Below are positions 14,950 to 21,986 of a stretch of DNA of 22,022 nt, in pieces. Position numbers and translations under genes: made by a program. The DNA lies in NCBI GenBank assembly GCA_050742155.1, contig JBOGFC010000072.1, positions 1 through 22,022 on the forward strand. Reading direction: 5' to 3'. Each line of letters opens with the position of its first letter. Position 1 is the first letter of the stretch. Source of the DNA: JBOGFC01 sp050742155 (GTDB lineage: Bacteria > Actinomycetota > Acidimicrobiia > Spongiisociales > JALYHC01). The notes under the pieces are model-generated. The model did not search any database. It was not told the origin of the DNA and was given only the letters and a program-made list of their open reading frames with translations.

Positions 14950-15654
14950 CTACCGGAAGAGGTCCTCCTCGATCGGGCGGACCAGCTCGGCGGCGCGTCC
15001 TCGGCCGGGTGGGTAGGCTAGCCCGCGCACCACGGCGGCCGGAATGCCGGTCGCCTTACCCATCACCAGGTCGGCCGCCGCCGCCACCTCATCGGCCAGG
15101 GCGATCTCGGTGACCTCGAGGAGGCGTCCGGTGGCGTCGGGGGTGCCTCGTAGGTCGAGCACCGCCGGCATCCCGGCCACGCCGATCGCCACGTCGGCCA
15201 GGCCCCGGCGCCACGCCCGTCCGAACGTGTCGGTGATCACCACCGCCACGTCGGCGCCGGCGGCTCGGGAGAGCCGGCGTCGCAGGCGCTCGGCCGAGCG
15301 GTCGGGATCACGGGGCTGCAACACCGCCCAGCCCGTCGGGACGTTCGAGCGATCCACTCCGGCATTGGCGCAGATGAAGCCATGGCGGGTCTCGGCGATG
15401 ATCAGCTCACCCCGGCGGCGCAGGATGGAGGCCGCTTCCTCCTCCACCAGAGCTCGGTAGGCGTCGGGATCGTCGCCTCCCAGCTCCACCACTGCACCCT
15501 CCGCCTTGGAGACCACCTTGTGCGTGACCACCACCACGTCCCGGTCGGCGAGCTCGATCCCCGACTCGGCCAGCCCCCGCATCAACAGCTCGGCCAGGTC
15601 GTCTCCTTGGACCACCTCGGGGATCCCCCGGATGGGATGTATCTCGACGGTCAA
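14950..15654 (-). CDS. cofE: Coenzyme F420-0:L-glutamate ligase
   Basis: A 234-residue enzyme that adds gamma-linked glutamates to F420-0 using GTP. Seen: IHPIRGIPEVVQGDDLAELL at the start, VVVVTHKVVSKAEGAVVEL, the ETRHGFICANAGVDRSNVP segment, VVITDTFGRAWRRGLADVAIG, and LVMGKATGIPAAVVRGL. These are the ordered motifs of the CofE fold. The chain lacks the C-terminal nitroreductase-like domain of mycobacterial FbiB, which reduces dehydro-F420-0, so that step needs another protein. The start is TTG at 15654, overlapping the cofD stop as TTGA, with AAGGGG just upstream; homology begins there. It converges on the epimerase gene across palindrome A2. Confidence 0.92.
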   Translation of the reverse strand: MTVEIHPIRGIPEVVQGDDLAELLMRGLAESGIELADRDVVVVTHKVVSKAEGAVVELGGDDPDAYRALVEEEAASILRRRGELIIAETRHGFICANAGVDRSNVPTGWAVLQPRDPDRSAERLRRRLSRAAGADVAVVITDTFGRAWRRGLADVAIGVAGMPAVLDLRGTPDATGRLLEVTEIALADEVAAAADLVMGKATGIPAAVVRGLAYPPGRGRAAELVRPIEEDLFR

Positions 15655-16580
15655 TTGTCCCCTTGGGCGTCTCCTTGGGCGAGCAGGCGGGCGGCCAGGG
15701 CTTCGGCGTCGCCGGGATCGGCGATCCGGGTGGGGGCCACCCTGATGCGGCAGCCCAGCTCCTCGAGCGCTGCCTGCTCGGCGCGGTCGCTCTCGTCGAT
15801 CCACAGCTCGTGGAGCAAACCGTCGTAGGCGGCGATGACCCCGGCGTTGCCGGCCGGGAAGCCCAGCGAGCGCAGGACCCGATCGGCCGGGCCCTTGACG
15901 GCCTTGCCGCCCACCAGCGGGCTGACGCCGACCACCCGGGGCGCCCGTACCAGCGCCTCGCCGACCCCGGCCACCGCCAGGATGGGCCAGACGGAGAGGG
16001 GGGGATTGGAGGGGCCCACCACCACCAGGGCGGCCCGCTCGATGGCCTCCGTCACCCCCGGGGCCGGCTTGGCCGAGGAGGCGCCCGGGAACCGCACGTC
16101 GCGCACCTCGTCCTGATGACCCCGGCGGACGAAGTACTCCTGGAAGCTTCGCCAGATCCCGTCGGCCGTCTGGACCCTGGTGCGGAGCCGGTCGTCGGTG
16201 GCCGGCAGCACCCTGGCCGTCACCCCGAGCGCTTCGGCCAGGCGGGCGGTGACGGCCGAGAGCGGTGCACCCCGGCGGAGGAGATCGGTGCGGCGCAGAT
16301 TGGTGGCCAGGTCACGGTCGCCGATCCGAAAGCTGATGTCGCTTCCCAGGGCGGCCAGGTGGCCCATCACCTGGAAGCTGTCCCCGGCCACCCCCCAGCC
16401 GTGGGGGCCTTCCCACCGGGCCAGGGTGTAGAGGACCGTGTCGAGGTCGGGGGAGACCTCCAGCCCGTGGATCAGGTCGTCATCGCCCACGTTGACCACC
16501 ACCGTCAGCGCCCGGCCGAGCAGGCCGGCCAGCCCCCGCCCCAGGCGGGCTCCGCCGACGCCTCCGGAGAGCAGGACCAC
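15651..16580 (-). CDS. cofD: 2-phospho-L-lactate transferase (F420 biosynthesis)
   Basis: A 309-residue enzyme that transfers a phospholactyl-type moiety (phosphoenolpyruvyl in mycobacteria) to the deazaflavin Fo. Seen: N-terminal VVLLSGGVGGARLGRGL, VNVGDDDLIHGLEVSPDLDT, the Fo/phosphate-binding start typical of CofD; RIGDRDLATNLRRTDLL; VVVGPSNPPLSVWPILAV; and SPLVGGKAVKGPADRVL. Length matches the family. The GTG at 16580 has a G-rich GGAGGGGGG ribosome site. It is coupled to cofE, giving two of the F420 steps; the Fo synthase and guanylyltransferase (FbiC, CofC/FbiD) are not here. It is divergent from the membrane glycosyltransferase gene with 44 bases between starts. Confidence 0.93.
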   Translation of the reverse strand: MVLLSGGVGGARLGRGLAGLLGRALTVVVNVGDDDLIHGLEVSPDLDTVLYTLARWEGPHGWGVAGDSFQVMGHLAALGSDISFRIGDRDLATNLRRTDLLRRGAPLSAVTARLAEALGVTARVLPATDDRLRTRVQTADGIWRSFQEYFVRRGHQDEVRDVRFPGASSAKPAPGVTEAIERAALVVVGPSNPPLSVWPILAVAGVGEALVRAPRVVGVSPLVGGKAVKGPADRVLRSLGFPAGNAGVIAAYDGLLHELWIDESDRAEQAALEELGCRIRVAPTRIADPGDAEALAARLLAQGDAQGDN

Positions 16581-16581
16581 G

Positions 16582-16620
16582 TTCCCCCCTCCCCAAGCCC
16601 TCCCCCCTTGGGGGAGGGAG
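16582..16620. promoter_or_regulatory. C/G-rich hairpin in the divergent cofD / glycosyltransferase gap
   Basis: CCCTCCCCC (16598-16606) and GGGGGAGGG (16610-16618) form a perfect nine-base-pair stem with a three-base loop. On the plus strand the right arm ends in GGAGGGAG just before ATG 16625, and on the minus strand the neighbouring GGGGAGGGGGG precedes the cofD GTG. The element thus supplies or flanks both ribosome sites. Similar in composition and stem to the tract at 7645-7665. No clear promoter boxes were seen. Confidence 0.55.
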
Positions 16621-16624
16621 ACAG

Positions 16625-19468
16625 ATGGAGATTGCCTTGCTGATCCCTCTGTCGCAGAATGGCCGTTCAATGTCTCTCCTCGACTCGCGGTTAGAGGCCC
16701 CCCCGAGCACGGCAGTGATAGCCGCGGCGGTGGTCGTCCACGACGCCTCCGCGATCCCGGAGGTGGCGGAGGCGTTCGCCCGGCAAGTCTACGAGCCGGC
16801 GGCCGTGTTCGTGGTGGGCGGCGACGGCGATTGTCGCCGGGCCGCCGAGGAGCACGGACTGCGGTGGGTGGAGGGCAGCCAGAAGCTCCTCGCCGAGCTC
16901 CCGGCCGAGGTCACGCACGTGTGGATGGTCCATGACGATGCCCGGCCCCGCCCGGACGCCCTGGCGGCGCTGGTGCGCGAGTCGGAGCGGGTCCAGGCCT
17001 CGGTGGCCGGCTCCAAGCTGCTCCATGCGGACCACCCCGAGGTGCTGGAGTCGGTGGGAGCCGCCACGGACGTCTTCGACGTCCCGTACTTCGGCCTCGA
17101 GAGGGGGGAGCTCGACCAGCAGCAGTACGACGTGGTGCGGGATGTGGCTTTCGTGTCGACCGCTTCACTGCTGGTGCGGACGGACCTGCTGAGGGGGCTG
17201 GGGGGCCCGGATCCCCGCCTTCCGGCCGAGTCGGCCGCGATCGATTTCTGCCAGCGGGCCCGGCTGGCGGGAGCGCGGGTGGTGGTGGCCCCCTCCTCGG
17301 AGGTCCTCCATGCCGGCAGTTGCCGAGCCCGGGGCGACTCCTGGCGGGAGGAGGCCGGTCGGATCAGGGCGATGCTCAAGGCCTATAGCCGCGTCACGCT
17401 GCTCTGGAGCCTGCCGCTCGCCTTTGCGGGCGGCCTCATCGAAGGGGTGGTGGCCAGCTTCCTCGGCCGGCGGGCCGGGCTGGTCGAGTTCGCCAGAGCG
17501 TGGGCCTGGAACGCCATCCATCTCCCGGAGACGCTGCGCATCCGCCGACAGGTGCTGCGCTCCCGGCGGGTGGGGGACGAGGAGCTGTTCCGATACCAGC
17601 TGCGCGGCTCGTCACGGCTGCGGCGCCTCGGGGAGGAGATGGGGGAGCGGGTGCGGGCTCGCGCCGCCGAGGGCATGCCCGGGACCCTGGCCGGCCTGTT
17701 CGAGATGGGACAGGAGGCGGTCCATCACCCCGGGTTCGTGGGCCTCCTCTCCTCGATGGCGTTCGTAGCGTTCGCCACCCGGGAGGTGTGGGCGGGCACC
17801 CTGCCGATCGCCGGGTACGCCCTGCCCCCGGCCGAGTCGGCCTGGGATACGCTGCGGGCCTACGCCGGGGGTTGGAACGTGGCCGGCCTGGGCAGCCCCG
17901 AGCCGTTACGCCCGGCGGTGGGGGCGGTGGCTCTTGCGCAGGTGATCCTGCTGGGCCGGTCCGAGCTGACCGCCGCCGCCCTGACCGTAGCGTCCATGCT
18001 GGCCGGGATCGTCGGGACCGCCCGCCTCCTGCGGCGCTTCGGGGTGGGCGCCTACGCCCGCTGGGCGGCCGGGGTGGTGTTGGTGGGAGGGCCCCCCGCC
18101 CGGGCCATGCTGACCGAAGGCCACTGGCCGAGCCTGATGGCCCTGGCGGGGGTGCCCTGGGTGGTCCTGGCGGCCCTCCGCCTGTGGCCTCCCGGGTGGC
18201 GCCGGCGAGTCGGACGCCTCGGCCTGTTGGGCCTGTCCAGTGGTGTGGTGGCCGTCTTCACCCCGGGAGCGCTGGCGGTCCCCACCCTGGCGCTGGCGGC
18301 ACGGGCGGCGGTGGGAGACCGCCACCTGTCGCCGGCGCTGCGGGCCGCCGCGGGAGGCGGGATCGGACTCGTCTTCCTCCTCCCCTGGCTGTGGACCACC
18401 GACCCGGTCCGGTTCGCCACCGCCGGCGTGCCGGCCTTCTGGACCCCGTCCTGGTGGACTCTGGCCTTGTTCGCCGGGGCAGTGGGGGCGGTGCTCGCCG
18501 GGGGGGAGCGCCGGTTGGTCTCTCTCGGCGGGTGGGGGGCGCTGGTGGCCTTGCTGGGAGCGTTCGCAGCCCGCAGCGGCGGCTTCGGCCTGGGGCAGGA
18601 AGTGGGCCTTCCCGGCCTCATCGCTGCTTCCTTGGGGATGGCCGTGGTGGCCGGCAGCGCCCTGGAGATGTGGGCCCGGGTGCCCGGCCAGTACCTTTGG
18701 CGGCGGGCCGCCGCCTTGGCGGGGATGACCGCCGCCCTGGCGCTGGTGGCCGGTGCCTTGCTGCTGATGGCCGGGGGCCGGGCCGGCCTGCCGGCCGACC
18801 GCTTCGGTGAGGCGCTGCGATTCACGGCCGGCCGCCAGGCGGAGGAGGGCTCTTCTCGTATCCTCCTCCTCGGCCCGCCCGAGACCCTGGCCGGCGAGAG
18901 CCGGAGTGTCGACGGGGCCGCCTATCGCCTGGTAGCCGCCCCCGCCCCCCGGCTGTGGGAGGCCTGGCTCCCGGCTCCCCGTGCGGGGGACCGGCAGCTG
19001 GAGGAGGTGCTGCGGGCGCTGGGGAACGGCCAGTCCCTGCGTGTGGGAGAGTCGCTCGCTCCGTTCGGGGTGCGCTGGGTGATCCTCACCGGGCCCACTC
19101 CCTTCGAGCAGGCCCTCGACGTGCAGCTCGACCTGCAGCCCCTCTCCGGACTGCGCTACCCGGCCTTCGAGAACGAGGCACCCGGCTACCGGGCGGTGGC
19201 CGAGAACGGCACCGCCTGGAGGTGGGCCGGTCCCGGCTATACGGGCCCGCCCCGGCCCGAGGGCCGGGTCTACCTGGCCGAGAACGCCGACCAGCGATGG
19301 TCGCCCGGGCCCTGGGAGCAGGTGGGATGGGCCAATGAGGTATCGGCCTCGGCGGGCGAGGTGACGTACCAGGGCGACGGGCAGTACCGCCTGATCGTGC
19401 AGGCGCTGGGGCTCCTGGCCCTGGTGTTGGCCGCCCTGGCCTGGTGGGGAAGAGGTGAGCACCGGTGA
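16625..19468 (+). CDS. Large polytopic membrane glycosyltransferase (GT2 N-terminal domain)
   Basis: A 947-residue protein. Residues about 25-250 form a GT2-like domain: VIAAAVVVHDASAIPEVAEAF, FVVGGDGD, the metal-site region VWMVHDDARPRPDAL, SVAGSKLLH and the later VSTASLLVRTDLLRGLGGPDP. After about residue 250 come many hydrophobic segments (for example near 256-282, 370-390, and through 440-710), then a soluble extracytoplasmic-type region at about 725-915 and a last membrane helix near 921-942 ending in basic residues. The HDD motif supports sugar transfer to a lipid or polymer in the membrane. ATG 16625 has GGGAG four bases upstream; ATG 16670 is a weaker alternative. It overlaps the DUF5719-like gene. 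Donor and product are unknown; related proteins stand beside DUF5719 genes in other actinobacteria, from memory. Confidence 0.85.
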   Translation: MEIALLIPLSQNGRSMSLLDSRLEAPPSTAVIAAAVVVHDASAIPEVAEAFARQVYEPAAVFVVGGDGDCRRAAEEHGLRWVEGSQKLLAELPAEVTHVWMVHDDARPRPDALAALVRESERVQASVAGSKLLHADHPEVLESVGAATDVFDVPYFGLERGELDQQQYDVVRDVAFVSTASLLVRTDLLRGLGGPDPRLPAESAAIDFCQRARLAGARVVVAPSSEVLHAGSCRARGDSWREEAGRIRAMLKAYSRVTLLWSLPLAFAGGLIEGVVASFLGRRAGLVEFARAWAWNAIHLPETLRIRRQVLRSRRVGDEELFRYQLRGSSRLRRLGEEMGERVRARAAEGMPGTLAGLFEMGQEAVHHPGFVGLLSSMAFVAFATREVWAGTLPIAGYALPPAESAWDTLRAYAGGWNVAGLGSPEPLRPAVGAVALAQVILLGRSELTAAALTVASMLAGIVGTARLLRRFGVGAYARWAAGVVLVGGPPARAMLTEGHWPSLMALAGVPWVVLAALRLWPPGWRRRVGRLGLLGLSSGVVAVFTPGALAVPTLALAARAAVGDRHLSPALRAAAGGGIGLVFLLPWLWTTDPVRFATAGVPAFWTPSWWTLALFAGAVGAVLAGGERRLVSLGGWGALVALLGAFAARSGGFGLGQEVGLPGLIAASLGMAVVAGSALEMWARVPGQYLWRRAAALAGMTAALALVAGALLLMAGGRAGLPADRFGEALRFTAGRQAEEGSSRILLLGPPETLAGESRSVDGAAYRLVAAPAPRLWEAWLPAPRAGDRQLEEVLRALGNGQSLRVGESLAPFGVRWVILTGPTPFEQALDVQLDLQPLSGLRYPAFENEAPGYRAVAENGTAWRWAGPGYTGPPRPEGRVYLAENADQRWSPGPWEQVGWANEVSASAGEVTYQGDGQYRLIVQALGLLALVLAALAWWGRGEHR

Positions 19469-20811
19469 TGGGCCGGCTGGTCCTGGCCCTGGTCGTCTCG
19501 CTGCTGGGGGCGGCCGCCGCCCTGCTGCCGGCTCCGGTGATCGAGACGCCCGCCTTCTCAGGGGTGTCGCCGGTGCAGCCCGCCGCAACCCGTGCGGGGG
19601 GGAGCGGGGTGTCGTACTGCCCGTGGGCCCTGGCCGACACCGCACATGACACCCTGCTTACCCTGGCCTCTCTGGCCCCGGCCACTGCCGGTGTGTCCTT
19701 CCCGAGCGGGGGCGAGGTGGGAGACCGCTCGGAGCTGGAGCTGGCCGGTCCCTCGTCGACCGGGCTCCTGGTGAGTGGCATCCGGCTGGCCGGTGATGCT
19801 CCGGCGGTGGTGGAGTTCTCGGACGGGCCGGCCGCCGCCACGGCCCTCCTGAGAGGCCCGGCCGTGCTGGCCGGTGACCTCTGTCCCGGCTCGATCCCCA
19901 AGCTCTGGCAGCTGCCCGGGGGCTCCACCCGGGAAGGGGAGCGGCTGTCCCTGCGGCTCTTCAACCCCTTTCCGGAGGATGCCAAGGTGAGCATTGCCGG
20001 GGTGAGCGAGTTCGGGGCGGAGGCGCCCCCCCAGTACGAGGGGCTCACCGTGGCCTCGCGCGGATGGCGGGATCTCAATCTGAACGAGACCCTCGACCTG
20101 CGGGAGCAGCTTGCCCTGACGGTGTCCACCAGCCAGGGGCTCATCGTGCCGGCCCTCATCCTGGCAACCGAGGGCGATCGGGCCACGTGGCCGGGGACCG
20201 GGCAGAGCGAGGTGTGGGAGTTGCCCCTGGTCCGGGTCGGGAGCCTCAGCCCGATCCTGGCGGTGCGCAATTCCGGCTCCTCCGACGTGGCGGTGACGGT
20301 GGATGCTTTTGGGACCGGCGGCCCCGCCCCGGGGGTGGTCAGCCAGGTGGTGGCGGCCGGGACGGAGGCCCGCATCTCTCTCGACGGTCTGGCCGAGCCG
20401 CCGTTCGGGGTGCGGGTGCAGGGCGACGGGCCGCTGTCGGTCGTGGTGCTCGGCCAGGGCGACCGGCTGCGAGCCGCCACGCCCGGCGTCTCCCGGACGG
20501 CGCGCCGCTGGCTGGTCCCCGGCTTCGGGGCGGAGGGCCCGGCCCGCCACGACCTGTGGGTGCTCAACTCCGGCGGGGAGCCGATCACCGTATCGATCAG
20601 GCCGCTCGACGCGGAGGGAACGGTGGGGGCGGTCGACAAGGTGGCCGTGCCGGCCGGGACGATTCGCCAGGTACCAGTGGACGAGGCGGCGCCGGTGCGG
20701 GTCGGCCTGGGAGGGGTGGTCGTCGAGTCGCTGGCGCCCTTCTCGGTGGCCTGGAGTGCCGAGATGGAGGGAGCCGTCGCCTATTTGACGGCGCTGCCGG
20801 TCGGTGACTGA
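19465..20811 (+). CDS. Exported DUF5719-like protein of unknown function
   Basis: A 448-residue protein with an N-terminal hydrophobic stretch (about 3-22) that could be a signal peptide or anchor, followed by beta-rich sequence with no membrane segment. Repeated patterns such as LSPILAVRNSGSSDVAVTV and RHDLWVLNSGGEPITVSI suggest immunoglobulin-like or beta-sandwich repeats. I recognise the general DUF5719 pattern but no catalytic motif. It has exactly two cysteines, Cys52 and Cys140. It starts at GTG 19465 or ATG 19468, overlapping the glycosyltransferase stop, with GAGGTG seven or ten bases upstream; its end overlaps the thioredoxin-like gene by eight bases. This strict coupling suggests the product works outside the membrane with the glycosyltransferase. 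Confidence 0.7.
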   Translation: MMGRLVLALVVSLLGAAAALLPAPVIETPAFSGVSPVQPAATRAGGSGVSYCPWALADTAHDTLLTLASLAPATAGVSFPSGGEVGDRSELELAGPSSTGLLVSGIRLAGDAPAVVEFSDGPAAATALLRGPAVLAGDLCPGSIPKLWQLPGGSTREGERLSLRLFNPFPEDAKVSIAGVSEFGAEAPPQYEGLTVASRGWRDLNLNETLDLREQLALTVSTSQGLIVPALILATEGDRATWPGTGQSEVWELPLVRVGSLSPILAVRNSGSSDVAVTVDAFGTGGPAPGVVSQVVAAGTEARISLDGLAEPPFGVRVQGDGPLSVVVLGQGDRLRAATPGVSRTARRWLVPGFGAEGPARHDLWVLNSGGEPITVSIRPLDAEGTVGAVDKVAVPAGTIRQVPVDEAAPVRVGLGGVVVESLAPFSVAWSAEMEGAVAYLTALPVGD

Positions 20812-21181
20812 GCCGGCCGTCCGGCTGCTGGTGGTCGTCCTGGTGATGGTCTCCGCCTGGCTGGTGGCCCAGGCCTGGCGGCGAGGGGCCCGGCCAGGGA
20901 TGGTCGGCGCCGGGCCCTTCGGGCCGGGCCCGGCCGTGGTGGTGTTCACCTCGGCCGGCTGTGGGGAGTGTGCCCCCGTGCTGGAGATGGTGGGGGCCGC
21001 GGCCGGGAAGCGGCTCTTCCGGGAGGTGCGGTTCGAGGACCAACCCGACCTGTTCGAGCGGGCCGGGGTGGGGGCGGTCCCGCTCACGGTGGTGGTGGCG
21101 GCCGACGGGCGGGTAGAGCAGTTCGCCGGGATGCCTCCCCGAAGGCGGCTGGCGAGGGCGATCGAACGGCTGGGCGAATGA
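20804..21181 (+). CDS. Membrane-anchored thioredoxin-like protein
   Basis: A 125-residue protein. A hydrophobic helix at about 7-25 is followed by RRGARPG and then a short thioredoxin fold: VVVFTSAGCGECAPV holds the CxxC motif (CGEC), and GVGAVPLTVVV holds the cis-Pro. The CGEC active site differs from classic CGPC. Positive charges lie after the helix, which by the positive-inside rule would leave the thioredoxin domain in the cytoplasm; this is not certain with so weak an N-terminus. It starts at GTG 20804 within the end of the DUF5719-like gene. Similar actinobacterial proteins with a helix and thioredoxin fold are common. Partner unknown. Confidence 0.8.
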   Translation: MTEPAVRLLVVVLVMVSAWLVAQAWRRGARPGMVGAGPFGPGPAVVVFTSAGCGECAPVLEMVGAAAGKRLFREVRFEDQPDLFERAGVGAVPLTVVVAADGRVEQFAGMPPRRRLARAIERLGE

Positions 21182-21190
21182 CAAAATCGT

Positions 21191-21214
21191 CTTACGCGCG
21201 CCACGGCGCGTAAG
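21191..21214. terminator. Hairpin after the thioredoxin-like gene
   Basis: CTTACGCGC (21191-21199) and GCGCGTAAG (21206-21214) form a perfect nine-base-pair stem with a six-base loop, nine bases after the stop. No T-run follows. It lies in the 91-base gap (21182-21272) before the DUF3499 gene and probably ends the glycosyltransferase operon. Confidence 0.6.
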
Positions 21215-21257
21215 AGCCCCGCGAGGGGGAATGCTTGGTCGGGAGCCGGGCGGGTTC

Positions 21258-21263
21258 TAGGTT
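21258..21263 (+). promoter_or_regulatory. Possible -10 box for a leaderless DUF3499 transcript
   Basis: TAGGTT fits TANNNT and ends nine bases before ATG 21273, with no Shine-Dalgarno between. It follows the hairpin at 21191-21214, so a new transcription unit starting here is reasonable. Confidence 0.45.
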
Positions 21264-21272
21264 GGCTCTCCC

Positions 21273-21497
21273 ATGATCCAACGCTGTGCCCGGTGCGGGG
21301 CCCCCGCCGCGGCCCTGATGGCCTTCAGCTATCCGGACCGCGCCATCTGGATGGACGACCTGGTGGTGGAGGTGGTGCCGGGGACCGGCCACGCCCTGTG
21401 CACGCTGCATGCCGACCGGCTCACCCCGCCGGTGGGCTGGACGTTGAGCGATGGCCGCCGGGGGCGTGTGCTCTTCGCCCCTCTGGAAGTGGCCTGA
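21273..21497 (+). CDS. DUF3499-family small protein
   Basis: A 74-residue protein. Seen: CARCG (Cys5, Cys8) at the start, and LCTLHADRLTPPVGW with Cys43 and His46. In actinobacterial DUF3499 proteins the C-terminal LC..HA.RLT.P.GW motif is conserved and the N-terminal cysteines usually appear as a CxxxxC-like pair. The Cys/His set suggests a single zinc site (inference). Function is unknown; in mycobacteria a relative sits near mannose and F420 genes, from memory. It precedes two more small cysteine proteins on the same strand. Confidence 0.8.
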   Translation: MIQRCARCGAPAAALMAFSYPDRAIWMDDLVVEVVPGTGHALCTLHADRLTPPVGWTLSDGRRGRVLFAPLEVA

Positions 21498-21504
21498 CCG
21501 GTCG

Positions 21505-21774
21505 ATGCCCCTCGACCGAGAGCTCCTCGACGCGGTGCGCGAACTGGACCAGCACGAGCTGCGTCGCCTCCTGATCCTGGCCCGGGCCCGCCTGGAGTCG
21601 GCCGGGGTGCTGCCTCCCGGGGCGCATCCCCAGGTGTCCCTTCGCCGGCAGTGGGTCAGATGCGGCAAGGCGACCTGCGGCAAGTGTCCCCACGGCCCGT
21701 ACTGGTACGCCTATTGGCGCGAAGAAGGGCGCCGCCGTTCCCGATATGTAGGAAAGCTCCTGGAAGAGAGTTGA
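21505..21774 (+). CDS. DUF6788-like small protein
   Basis: An 89-residue protein. Residues 1-35 look helical and charged (ELLDAVRELDQHELRRLL). The second half carries CGKATCGKCPHGPYWYAYW (Cys53, Cys58, Cys61, His63) and then RSRYVGK. The C-G-K-x-x-C...HGPYWY...RSRYVG pattern resembles the DUF6788 family, often found as small proteins of unknown role, sometimes in mobile regions; no transposase or integrase is seen here. ATG 21505 follows the DUF3499 stop by seven bases with no clear ribosome site. Binding of zinc or nucleic acid is a guess. Confidence 0.7.
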   Translation: MPLDRELLDAVRELDQHELRRLLILARARLESAGVLPPGAHPQVSLRRQWVRCGKATCGKCPHGPYWYAYWREEGRRRSRYVGKLLEES

Positions 21775-21790
21775 GAGGAGAGTTGAGAGG
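21767..21790. repeat. 12-bp tandem duplication carrying a stop codon and ribosome site
   Basis: AGAGTTGAGAGG occurs twice in direct succession (21767-21778, 21779-21790). The first copy holds the DUF6788-like stop TGA (21772-21774); the second repeats an in-frame TGA and places GAGAGG four bases before ATG 21795. Confidence 0.9.
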
Positions 21791-21794
21791 AATC

Positions 21795-21971
21795 ATGCAG
21801 TGCCCGAAGTGCGGCATCCGTGACATCATCCAGATCCGCCTCTCGCTGCCGGACGGCAGCGAGGTCCACTTCTGCGCCTGCCACAAATGCGACAAGAAGT
21901 GGTGGGACCGGGACGGTGAGCCGCTGGCCTTGGAGCAGGTGCTCGACCTGGCCCGCAAGCCGTCCGCCTAG
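21795..21971 (+). CDS. Small zinc-ribbon protein, function unknown
   Basis: A 58-residue protein. It opens with MQCPKCG (Cys3, Cys6), has a short beta stretch IIQIRLSLPDGSEVHF, then CACHKCDKKWW (Cys27, Cys29, Cys32), forming a CxxC...CxxC zinc ribbon, and ends in a helix LALEQVLDLARK. This is the layout of TFIIS/ribosomal-protein-like zinc ribbons, and similar short proteins occur in actinobacteria without known role. ATG 21795 has GAGAGG four bases upstream within the 12-bp duplication, so the start is well supported. Confidence 0.75.
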   Translation: MQCPKCGIRDIIQIRLSLPDGSEVHFCACHKCDKKWWDRDGEPLALEQVLDLARKPSA

Positions 21972-21986
21972 GGACCCGCCCCCGGC

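Noticed and set aside
17906..19645. 579-residue minus-strand open frame
   Set aside because: Gly/Gln/Pro/His-rich shadow of the membrane glycosyltransferase, with no motif.
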